Source: Clostridiales bacterium
GTDB taxonomy: Bacteria; Bacillota; Clostridia; Oscillospirales; Oscillospiraceae
Assembly (NCBI GenBank): GCA_021205375.1
Contig: JAJPXR010000094.1
Coordinates: 1-11,734, forward strand
Reading direction: 5' to 3'
Length of the DNA stretch: 11,734 nucleotides
Shown: piece by piece, positions 5,926 to 11,734 of the stretch
Layout of the letters: every line of letters begins with the position of its first letter
How positions within the stretch are numbered: the stretch's first letter is position 1
The notes under the pieces: model-generated
What the model was told of the DNA's origin: nothing
What the model saw: the letters and a program-made list of their open reading frames with translations, nothing else
The model's database searches: none
Position numbers and translations under genes: made by a program

Positions 5926-7284
5926 ATGAAAGAAAACAACAAAATGGAAACCATGCCAATGCCCCGGTTGGTCTTGAATATGTCGCTGCCCCTGATGATC
6001 TCGCTGCTGGTGCAGTCCCTTTACAACATCGTGGACAGCATTTTCGTGGCCAGGATCGGCGAGGAGGCGCTGACCGCCGTCTCCCTGGCCTACCCGGTGC
6101 AGATTTTGATGATTGCCGTGTCCGTGGGCACCAGCGTGGGCATCAACGCCCTGCTGTCCCGCAGCGTGGGCGCAAAGCAGTACGAGCGCACCACCAACAT
6201 CGCCACCACCGGTATGCTGCTGGCCCTGGCGGGCATGGCGGTGTTTATGCTGCTGGGTCTGACCTGCTCTGGCTGGTTCGTGGGGATGTTCACCTCTGAC
6301 GCGGTCATCGGGTCCTATTGCCGCCAGTACCTGTGGATCTGTATGCTGTTCTGCGCGGGTACCTTTATCGGCACCATGTTCCAGCGGTTTTTGCAGTCCG
6401 TGGGCAACACCTTCGACAGCATGATCTCCCTCATCATCGGCGCAGTGACCAACCTGATTTTGGACCCCATCCTGATTTTCGGTCTGCTGGGCCTGCCCGC
6501 CATGGGCATCCAGGGCGCGGCCATCGCCACCGTCATTGGCCAATGGGCCTCCGGCGCCGCCGCCGTCCTGCTCAACCACTTCCATAACCCCATGGTCAAC
6601 GTCAGTCTGAAAGGGTTCCGGTTCAACAGCCAGGTTCTGGGCCAAATTTACACCGTGGGCCTGCCCACCATCATCACCCAGGCCCTGGGCAGCGTTATGG
6701 TCACGGCAGTCAACGCCATTCTCATCTCTTACTCCTCCACGGCGGTGGCCTTCTTCGGGGTGTACTACAAGCTGCAAAACTTCCTGTTTATGCCCATGAA
6801 CGGCCTGGGCCAGGCCGCCATCCCCATCGTGGGGTACAGCTACGGCGCGGACCGGAAGGACCGCATCCTGGCGCTGTTTAAGGTGGTGTTGCCCGTGTCC
6901 TGGGTCATCTCTCTGGTGATGACTGTGATTTTCTGGGCGTTCCCCTCCCAACTGCTGTCCATCTTCTCCGCCAGCGAGACCATGCTGGCCCTGGGCGTCC
7001 CCGCTCTGCGCATCATCTCCCCCACCTTCGCCTTTGCCTCCACCACCATGATTTTGGGTTACTCTCTGTCCGGCCTGGGCAACGGCGTGGTGAACATGCT
7101 GGGCACCGCCATTCGGCAGTTCATCCTGCTGGTACCGGGCATCTGGCTGCTGGCCCGGATGTTCGGCGTGGACTACGCTTGGTACGCTTTCTGGGTGGCC
7201 GAGATCGCCGCCACAGCTTACGCCGCGTGTATGACGGTGCGGGAGTTGCGGAAGAAGGACATTCTTGGCGCCAAGAAGGATTAA
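5926..7284 (+). CDS. MATE-family multidrug/cation efflux transporter
   Basis: This 452-residue polytopic membrane protein fits the MATE family (multidrug and toxic compound extrusion), which exports drugs or metabolites in exchange for sodium or protons. About 12 hydrophobic segments span nearly the whole length, as two related halves. Typical family stretches are the N-terminal SLPLMISLLVQSLYNIVDSIF, split by a charged ARIGEEALTAVSLAYP segment, the QSVGNTFDSM loop, and GQAAIPIVGYSYGA in the second half. Length matches the family (about 440-460). I chose the ATG at 5926 because AAAGGAG stands 5 bases before it; the same frame is open back to 5671, but that part contains the likely promoter and has no hydrophobic sequence. 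Its position opposite padR suggests drug-inducible expression. The true substrate cannot be predicted. Confidence 0.92.
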   Translation: MKENNKMETMPMPRLVLNMSLPLMISLLVQSLYNIVDSIFVARIGEEALTAVSLAYPVQILMIAVSVGTSVGINALLSRSVGAKQYERTTNIATTGMLLALAGMAVFMLLGLTCSGWFVGMFTSDAVIGSYCRQYLWICMLFCAGTFIGTMFQRFLQSVGNTFDSMISLIIGAVTNLILDPILIFGLLGLPAMGIQGAAIATVIGQWASGAAAVLLNHFHNPMVNVSLKGFRFNSQVLGQIYTVGLPTIITQALGSVMVTAVNAILISYSSTAVAFFGVYYKLQNFLFMPMNGLGQAAIPIVGYSYGADRKDRILALFKVVLPVSWVISLVMTVIFWAFPSQLLSIFSASETMLALGVPALRIISPTFAFASTTMILGYSLSGLGNGVVNMLGTAIRQFILLVPGIWLLARMFGVDYAWYAFWVAEIAATAYAACMTVRELRKKDILGAKKD

Positions 7285-7306
7285 ACGGCTGCAAATTGCA
7301 CATAAA

Positions 7307-7344
7307 AATACCCAACCGCGCCGAAACAGGCCAGGTTGGGTATT
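7307..7344. terminator. Bidirectional terminator between MATE and alpha-galactosidase genes
   Basis: AATACCCAACC (7307-7317) pairs perfectly with GGTTGGGTATT (7334-7344) over 11 bp, with a 16-base loop that can form a small GCC/GGC stem. A T-rich tract with seven consecutive T follows on the plus strand, and a TTTTT run follows on the minus strand. It ends both convergent genes. Confidence 0.88.
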
Positions 7345-7370
7345 ATTTTGCTCTTTTTTTCAGGGGCGGG

Positions 7371-9557
7371 TCAATCCACCGCCTCCAGATGGAACTGCAT
7401 GGAAGAGAACTCCGGCACCTCCCGGGGGATGGGCAGCCCGGCGTGCATCAGCGCCGCGCCGGAGAGGACCAGATTCTTGTCGGCCACTCGATAGCGGCGC
7501 TTAGGGTCCAACCCTTTCAGGTGCAGATACTCCTGAGGGCCGTTCACCGTCAGACTGGTGACCACTACGCTGACCAGAGCGGCGGCCTTGTCCTTGGTGA
7601 CGGACATCCAGGCGGTGAAGTTCCCCGGCTGGAAAGGGTCAGTCAGCCGGTAATAATCTCCAAAGAAAATGATGGGGTAATAGGTGCGGAACGCCTCGGT
7701 CTGCTCCCGGCAGACGGCAATTTCATCGGCATTCAGGTGGGTGGCGTCCAACTCATAGCCAAAGGTGCCGCACATGGACACCACCGCCTTGGTTTTCAAC
7801 GGCACATGGGGGCTGGACTCGGAGACGTGGGCACCCATGGAGCTGATGGGATAGAGGAAGGAGGTGCCATAGTGGAGCTTGAGCCGGTCCAGCGGCTTGG
7901 TGTTGTCAGAGACCCAGTACTGGGGGTAGAAGGTCAGCATGGCCGGGTCATACCGCCCGCCGCCGCCGGAGCAGCCTTCAAAGAGGATGTCCGGGTGGGT
8001 GTTGATGATGCGGTCCATCACCCGGTACAGGCCCAGCACATAGCGGTGGTAGACCTCTCCCTGCCGCTCAGCGGGCAGGGCGTTGGACCAGATGTCGGTG
8101 ATGGAGCGGTTGATGTCCCACTTCATATAGACGATGTTGGCGCTGTCCAGCACCTGATTCACGGAGCGGATGAGATAATCCTGCACATCCCGGCGGGTCA
8201 GGTCCAGCACAAGCTGGTTCCGGCTGCGGACGGCGTGGCGGCCCGGAATTTCCATCACCCAATCCGGGTGGGCGCGGTAGAGGTCGGAGTCCTCAGAGAC
8301 CATCTCCGGCTCGAACCAGATACCGAATTGCATCCCCAGATCGTTGATCTGCTGGACCAGGGTGTTCAGGCCGCATTTGATTTTGTTGGTGTTCACCACC
8401 CAGTCGCCCAGGCCGGAGTTGTCGTCGTCCCGCTTGCCAAACCAGCCGTCGTCCATCACCAGCAGGTCCACGCCAAGCTGCTGGGCGGATTTGGCGATCT
8501 CCACCAGTTTCCGGTCGTCGAAGTCCATAAAGGCGGCTTCCCAGGTGTTGATGAGGATGGGGCGGGTCTCCCGCATATACTTGCTCTTGCAGAGGTTGGT
8601 GCGGAAGAAGTCGTGGTACAGGTGGGAGAGGCCGGTCAGTCCCCGCTGGGAGAAGGCCATCAGCACCTCCGGTCCCTCGAAGCTCTCCCCGGGGGCCAGA
8701 GCAAAGTCGAACTGCTTGGGGTGAATCCCCATCAGCACCCGGAGCTGGTCGTACTGGTCCAACTCCACCTCCGCCAGAAAGCTGCCGGAGTACATAAACG
8801 CCATGCCGTAGCAGTCGCCGTGGTCCTCGGTGGCGTCGTGGTCGCAGAGGATGAGAAAGGGGTTCTGCTGGTGGGAGGAAGTGCCCCGAACGGACTGGAT
8901 GGTGTGGACGTGGTGGGTCAGCTTCTGCCGCTCCACCTGCCGCTCCTGGCCGTACCGGCCGGGGAAACTGATGAGGTCGTATCCTGCGCCGTTGAGGAAG
9001 TCCAGGCAGGCGGACATGATGCGCTGGAGGTGGATAGTCCCCGTGCCGCCGTTGGTGACCTTGACGGCTCGTGTGATGATGTCCGCCTCCTCAAAGACGG
9101 CATAGAGCAGCGTCACCTGCACCTTGCTGACCGCGTCCTCCAACAGGATCTCCAGCGTCTGCACGTGGTCGTTCTCGGTGGCAAAGCAGGTGGGCAGGTC
9201 TTTCAGCCGGTATTTTCCGTCGCTGATCTGGTAGGCCTGGAACCGCCCATCGAAGGCGCGGCTGCCGTCGGGGTTCACTACCTGGATGGAGGGCACCCGG
9301 AAATCCCCCTGCTGCTGGGTGGGGAACTCCTGGGGCTGAGCGTCCAGAGAGAAGGTCCGCTGATACCGGGAATCGTAGGGGTTGCCGGAAAAGCCCCGGT
9401 CGTACTGCATGATTTGGTAAGACAGGTCCTCGTCCTCCAGAGACGGGCCGTAATAGAGGTGCATTAAGTAGTTCAGATTGCCAATTTGCAGCTGATAGGA
9501 GGAATTGCGCGTCTGGAGCGTAAAGGTCCACTTTGTTTTATTGAATACAATCGACAT
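7371..9557 (-). CDS. GH36 alpha-galactosidase
   Basis: This 728-residue protein hydrolyses terminal alpha-1,6-linked galactose from sugars such as melibiose, raffinose and stachyose. It has the clan GH-D retaining mechanism. The nucleophile is D481 in YMKWDINR and the acid/base is D551 in VSDNTKPLD; these positions agree well with known bacterial GH36 enzymes. DDGWFG begins at residue 369, and FEPEM and the GCSGGGGRYDP stretch are further family landmarks. An N-terminal beta-sandwich (about 1-320), a TIM barrel (about 325-640) and a C-terminal beta domain are expected. No signal peptide is visible, so the enzyme is intracellular and acts on imported oligosaccharides. The start at 9557 follows AGAGAGG; the upstream in-frame ATG at 9614 overlaps a TATAAT box. 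No sugar transporter or regulator lies beside it. Confidence 0.96.
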   Translation of the reverse strand: MSIVFNKTKWTFTLQTRNSSYQLQIGNLNYLMHLYYGPSLEDEDLSYQIMQYDRGFSGNPYDSRYQRTFSLDAQPQEFPTQQQGDFRVPSIQVVNPDGSRAFDGRFQAYQISDGKYRLKDLPTCFATENDHVQTLEILLEDAVSKVQVTLLYAVFEEADIITRAVKVTNGGTGTIHLQRIMSACLDFLNGAGYDLISFPGRYGQERQVERQKLTHHVHTIQSVRGTSSHQQNPFLILCDHDATEDHGDCYGMAFMYSGSFLAEVELDQYDQLRVLMGIHPKQFDFALAPGESFEGPEVLMAFSQRGLTGLSHLYHDFFRTNLCKSKYMRETRPILINTWEAAFMDFDDRKLVEIAKSAQQLGVDLLVMDDGWFGKRDDDNSGLGDWVVNTNKIKCGLNTLVQQINDLGMQFGIWFEPEMVSEDSDLYRAHPDWVMEIPGRHAVRSRNQLVLDLTRRDVQDYLIRSVNQVLDSANIVYMKWDINRSITDIWSNALPAERQGEVYHRYVLGLYRVMDRIINTHPDILFEGCSGGGGRYDPAMLTFYPQYWVSDNTKPLDRLKLHYGTSFLYPISSMGAHVSESSPHVPLKTKAVVSMCGTFGYELDATHLNADEIAVCREQTEAFRTYYPIIFFGDYYRLTDPFQPGNFTAWMSVTKDKAAALVSVVVTSLTVNGPQEYLHLKGLDPKRRYRVADKNLVLSGAALMHAGLPIPREVPEFSSMQFHLEAVD

Positions 9558-9612
9558 AAAAAAAGCCCTCTCTTTTCGTTGCAGTTGGTTTATGGTTGCA
9601 AGAATTGTACCC

Positions 9613-9618
9613 ATTATA
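9613..9618 (-). promoter_or_regulatory. Candidate -10 box upstream of alpha-galactosidase
   Basis: A consensus TATAAT is present on the minus strand, 55 bases before the ATG at 9557. No convincing -35 hexamer stands 16-18 bases before it, so an activator-dependent promoter or a chance match are both possible. I see no catabolite-repression (cre) palindrome in the 116-base gap. Confidence 0.4.
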
Positions 9619-9673
9619 CTGAACCAGACGAAAAAGTATATGGAAAAATGGAGAGCAAAACTGACCTAGTGTG

Positions 9674-10315
9674 TTACCCTTCCGCTGGGGCCAGCAGCTC
9701 GGAGAAATCCCGGATGTAATCGTGGCACAGCCGCCGCATCTCCTCCTCCTGGGCGGCGAAGAGGGAATCATAGACGCCGGTAACGGTCAGCCCTGCGGCC
9801 TTGGCCCCAGCGCAGGAGACGGGAGAATCGTCGAAGAACCGGCACTTCTCCGGCGTGACCCCCAACCGTTTTAGAGCAACGGCAAAGGCGGAGGGAGAAC
9901 GCTTCTCCATGCCCAGGTCAGAGGCGTAGACGACTTGGGAGAAATAGCCCTCGATGTTGTGGTGATGCAGCACCGCCTGGCACAGCATCGGTTCGCAGGA
10001 GGTGTAAATGGCCATGTTCCTCCCCTCCCCTGCGCACTGCTCCAGAAAGGCCCGGACATGGGGTTTCAGGGGGATGTGGTCCCGGTACTCCGTCAGGGCC
10101 ATGCGCCGCCACTCCGCCATGATGTCCTCCGGCGAGTCGGGAATGTGGCAGTATTCCTTTGTAAACTGGGCCGCCAGAGGAAAGATCGTGTGGATAACCC
10201 CCTGGTTGTATTCCTCGGTCCAGGGAATCCCTCGTTTGGCTAAAAAATCCACGTCGATCTGCCGCCACACCCCGGCAGAGTCGATCAGCGTGCCGTCCAG
10301 GTCGAATAAGTACAT
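9674..10315 (-). CDS. HAD-superfamily hydrolase (phosphatase, beta-PGM/Gph-like)
   Basis: This 213-residue cytoplasmic protein is a haloacid-dehalogenase-type phosphatase with a helical cap inserted after motif I (subfamily I, like beta-phosphoglucomutase and phosphoglycolate phosphatase). Motif I is FDLDGT at 4-9 (nucleophile D5, acid D7), motif II is the Thr of IYTS (T105), motif III is K138 in EKRSPSAF, and motif IV is FFDDS with D162 and D163. All catalytic residues are present. The start at 10315 has GAGG six bases upstream. The alpha-galactosidase gene lies 116 bases downstream with no terminator between them, so read-through is possible. The substrate is probably a small phosphorylated metabolite, but nothing here identifies it. 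Confidence 0.9.
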   Translation of the reverse strand: MYLFDLDGTLIDSAGVWRQIDVDFLAKRGIPWTEEYNQGVIHTIFPLAAQFTKEYCHIPDSPEDIMAEWRRMALTEYRDHIPLKPHVRAFLEQCAGEGRNMAIYTSCEPMLCQAVLHHHNIEGYFSQVVYASDLGMEKRSPSAFAVALKRLGVTPEKCRFFDDSPVSCAGAKAAGLTVTGVYDSLFAAQEEEMRRLCHDYIRDFSELLAPAEG

Positions 10316-10338
10316 AAAGCGCCTCGTTTCCGAATAAA

Positions 10339-10513
10339 AAGCTATTAGCTGTTAGCTTTTAGCTATTAGCTTGGCGGTGCGCCCTTTTAAGCACTACACT
10401 TTTGCCTTACAAACAGCTATTCCAGCTATTGGCTTGGCAGCGTTCCTTTTAAAGCTCTGCGCTTTGGGGTGACGATACCTGACTAACAGCTAATGGCTAA
10501 CGGCTAACAGCTT
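10339..10513. repeat. Composite repeat with 31-bp imperfect inverted ends
   Basis: The left end (10339-10369) and the reverse complement of the right end (10483-10513) align over 31 bases with about five differences. Both are built from iterated GCTATTAGC/GCTGTTAGC units. Inside are two direct copies of a roughly 32-base unit beginning AGCTATTRGCTTGGC (10361-10392 and 10424-10455), differing at about seven positions. A shorter relative (CAGCTAAGAGCTAAC) stands at 131-145. There is no coding capacity or transposase. It could be a MITE-like or REP-like element, or a long imperfect hairpin in the spoVAC-HAD transcript. Confidence 0.65.
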
Positions 10514-10525
10514 ATTTCTAACAGC

Positions 10526-10963
10526 TCAGTCAAACAGCGCCAGCAGCACCCCATAGAGGACGCTGGAGCCGATACCGAACACCAACACCGGCCCGGCGAT
10601 GGTGAACATTTTGGCCGCCATCCCGGTGATGAAGCCCTCGCTCTTGAACTCCATGGCCGGGCTGACGATGGAGTTGGCAAAGCCTGTCACCGGGACCAGC
10701 GTCCCCGCCCCGGCGTGTTTGGCCAATTTGTCATAGACGTTCAGCCCGGTGAACAGTGCGGAGAGAAAAATCAGTGAGATGGTGACGCAGGTCCCCGCGT
10801 CCTGCTGGCTCAGGCCAAAGCTCTGCCAGAACAACTGGAGGGCCTGCCCCACGCAGCAAATGCCCCCGCCCACCAAAAAGGCCAGACAAAGGTCCTTCCA
10901 CAAGGGGGACGGGGTGCTTTTGCGGTTGACCAATTCACCAAATTCCTGGTTTGTCATATCCAT
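10526..10963 (-). CDS. spoVAC: Stage V sporulation protein AC
   Basis: This 145-residue membrane protein matches SpoVAC, part of the SpoVA channel that moves dipicolinic acid with calcium into the forespore and out at germination; SpoVAC itself has been described as a mechanosensitive channel. Family stretches are AFLVGGGICCVGQ (28-40), GLNVYDKLAKHAGAGTLVPVTGFANS (around 73-98, interrupted here only for reading) and EFKSEGF (105-111). EFKSEG distinguishes it from the related SpoVAE. Three or four hydrophobic segments are visible (about 25-46, 57-74, 85-103, 120-142). I chose the ATG at 10963, with AAGGA about 10 bases upstream; an ATG two codons later is also possible. The earlier ATG at 10999 has no ribosome binding site. 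No spoVAD or spoVAE follows, and I see no clear sigma-G promoter. Confidence 0.93.
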   Translation of the reverse strand: MDMTNQEFGELVNRKSTPSPLWKDLCLAFLVGGGICCVGQALQLFWQSFGLSQQDAGTCVTISLIFLSALFTGLNVYDKLAKHAGAGTLVPVTGFANSIVSPAMEFKSEGFITGMAAKMFTIAGPVLVFGIGSSVLYGVLLALFD

Positions 10964-10967
10964 ATGG

Positions 10968-11018
10968 GTTTGTTCCTTTCCTTCGAATACTCCTAGCATT
11001 TCCCGGAAAGGAACAAAC
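10968..11018 (-). promoter_or_regulatory. 14-bp inverted repeat covering the spoVAC ribosome binding site
   Basis: GTTTGTTCCTTTCC (10968-10981) and GGAAAGGAACAAAC (11005-11018) are perfect reverse complements separated by 23 bases. In the minus-strand mRNA the arm nearest the gene is the GGAAAGGAAC that contains the spoVAC ribosome binding site, so folding would hide it. The hairpin lies between the epimerase stop (11030) and the spoVAC start, and has no T-run. The repeat is certain; the regulatory role is inferred. Confidence 0.65.
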
Positions 11019-11029
11019 TATGTACAAAA

Positions 11030-11734
11030 TCAGCCGATGGTGATGGTCCAGGCGAAGTCCTTGCTCGCGCCGGGAGCCAGCTCGATGTGCTTGCCGGCCT
11101 CGTTGACGCTGTTGGCCCAGCCGTTCCACGGCTCCATGCAGACGAAAGATTCCACATCCTGCTGCCACAGCACGCCGTTGGTGAACACCGCCTCGTCAAA
11201 GGCCACCTCGACGGTGTGTCCGTTGCCCGCGTCAGTCAGCCGCATGGGGCTTTTTACGCCGGTCAGCAGGCGGATGGAGTCGGCGCTGCCCGGCTTTTTG
11301 GTCAGGGTCAGCACAGCGGGGGCGGCGGGCTGCGCACCCTTGGCGTCCTCGGAGCAGGTGGCGGCGGTGATGTCAAAGCTGACGTTCTCCAGCTTGCTGG
11401 CAGCGAAGTAGGGGTGGAAGCCCACGCTGAAGGGCAGCGGCTTGTCGCCGGTGTTCTCCACCGTCAGGGTCAGACCGGCGGTGGCGCCGTTCAGGGTGTA
11501 ACGCATGGTCAGCAGGAAGTCGAAGGGATAGACGAACTTGGTCAGGCCATTGGGAGCCAGGGTCAGCTCGATGGCGTCGTCCGCCGCCGTTTTGACCTGC
11601 CAGGGCACCAGGTCCGCGAAACCGTGGATCTCCATGGGGTAGTCCATCCCGCCGAAGGTGTGGACGCCGCCGTCCGGCTTGCCGCAGTTGGGGAACAGGA
11701 TGGGGATGCCGCAGCGGGGCCGGTCGGTGGACTC
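11030..11734 (-). CDS. Aldose 1-epimerase (galactose mutarotase-like), 5' end cut by the window
   Basis: The visible 234 residues are the C-terminal part of an aldose-1-epimerase-family protein, which interconverts alpha and beta anomers of sugars such as galactose or glucose. Numbering from the window edge, the CGIPILFPNCG stretch is at 8-18, the HGF histidine is H37, GFHPYF holds H107, and the probable catalytic glutamate is E201 in CMEPW. The EPW form and the overall spacing fit the LacX-like subfamily rather than classical GalM. About 55-65 N-terminal residues are missing beyond the edge. The frame is open to the last base of the window, so the start is not visible. The protein has no obvious membrane segment. 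It is on the same strand as spoVAC, 66 bases upstream. Sugar specificity is not readable. Confidence 0.9.
   Translation of the reverse strand, partial: ESTDRPRCGIPILFPNCGKPDGGVHTFGGMDYPMEIHGFADLVPWQVKTAADDAIELTLAPNGLTKFVYPFDFLLTMRYTLNGATAGLTLTVENTGDKPLPFSVGFHPYFAASKLENVSFDITAATCSEDAKGAQPAAPAVLTLTKKPGSADSIRLLTGVKSPMRLTDAGNGHTVEVAFDEAVFTNGVLWQQDVESFVCMEPWNGWANSVNEAGKHIELAPGASKDFAWTITIG

Noticed and set aside
5908..6951. Minus-strand open frame opposite the MATE gene
   Set aside because: It is His/Gln/Gly-rich antisense translation of a membrane protein gene, with no start signals.
7179..9467. Long open frame (762 codons) on the plus strand
   Set aside because: It overlaps the end of the MATE gene, crosses the bidirectional terminator and mirrors the alpha-galactosidase, whose catalytic motifs are intact. 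The translation is Val/Gly/His-rich with no family.
9558..9614. 19-codon N-terminal extension of alpha-galactosidase
   Set aside because: The upstream ATG overlaps a TATAAT box, and family proteins start near the residue encoded at 9557.
10339..10520. Possible CRISPR array
   Set aside because: The GCTATTAGC units are 8-11 bases, contiguous and degenerate, without regular unique spacers or cas genes.
10964..10999. 12-codon N-terminal extension of SpoVAC
   Set aside because: No ribosome binding site precedes the ATG at 10999, and the extension does not look like the SpoVAC N-terminus. It only translates the inverted-repeat loop and arm.
11020..11043. 7-codon plus-strand frame preceded by AAAGGAAC
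   Set aside because: It overlaps the end of the epimerase gene in antisense and is explained by the inverted repeat of the spoVAC ribosome binding site.

Overview
The window looks like a chromosomal segment of a GC-rich, endospore-forming gut-type Firmicute (class Clostridia). Oscillospiraceae-like organisms such as Flavonifractor or Lawsonibacter are my best guess. The evidence is a clear spoVAC gene, AGGAGG-type ribosome binding sites, AT-rich sigma-A-type promoters in an otherwise GC-rich sequence, and GC-rich hairpin repeats and GCTATTAGC-type repeats between genes. The genus is inferred, not proven. No rRNA, tRNA, CRISPR array, transposase or phage gene is visible.

Layout. (1) 1-165 is a non-coding leader packed with four short GC-rich hairpins. 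(2) 166-1365 (+) encodes a DUF815-type AAA+ ATPase and is closed by a strong intrinsic terminator. (3) 1473-5207 (+) is a two-gene signalling operon. It has a recognisable promoter, a membrane Ser/Thr kinase (zinc ribbon, kinase, Thr/Pro linker, transmembrane helix, 13 leucine-rich repeats outside) and a PP2C phosphatase 32 bases downstream. (4) 5207-7344 is a divergent pair: a PadR regulator (-) and a MATE multidrug exporter (+), sharing about 296 bp dense in palindromes. (5) 7371-11734 is all on the minus strand, read from right to left: a partial aldose-1-epimerase, spoVAC, a repeat-rich spacer, a HAD phosphatase and a GH36 alpha-galactosidase. Convergent gene pairs are separated by bidirectional hairpin terminators at 5169-5207 and 7307-7344.

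How the genes fit together. The kinase and phosphatase form a phosphorylation/dephosphorylation pair whose input is probably an extracellular ligand bound by the LRR ectodomain. PadR most likely represses itself and the divergent MATE pump. The alpha-galactosidase and the epimerase both act on galactose-type sugars, but two unrelated genes lie between them, so they are not shown to be one operon. spoVAC stands alone, without the spoVAD and spoVAE neighbours usual in this class.

The most interesting points are the LRR receptor kinase with a duplicated ectodomain and a non-standard catalytic loop, the 14-bp inverted repeat covering the spoVAC ribosome binding site, the palindrome-rich PadR/MATE spacer with a 5' UTR hairpin, and the composite repeat element between spoVAC and the HAD gene. 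No single feature is proof of a wholly new system.
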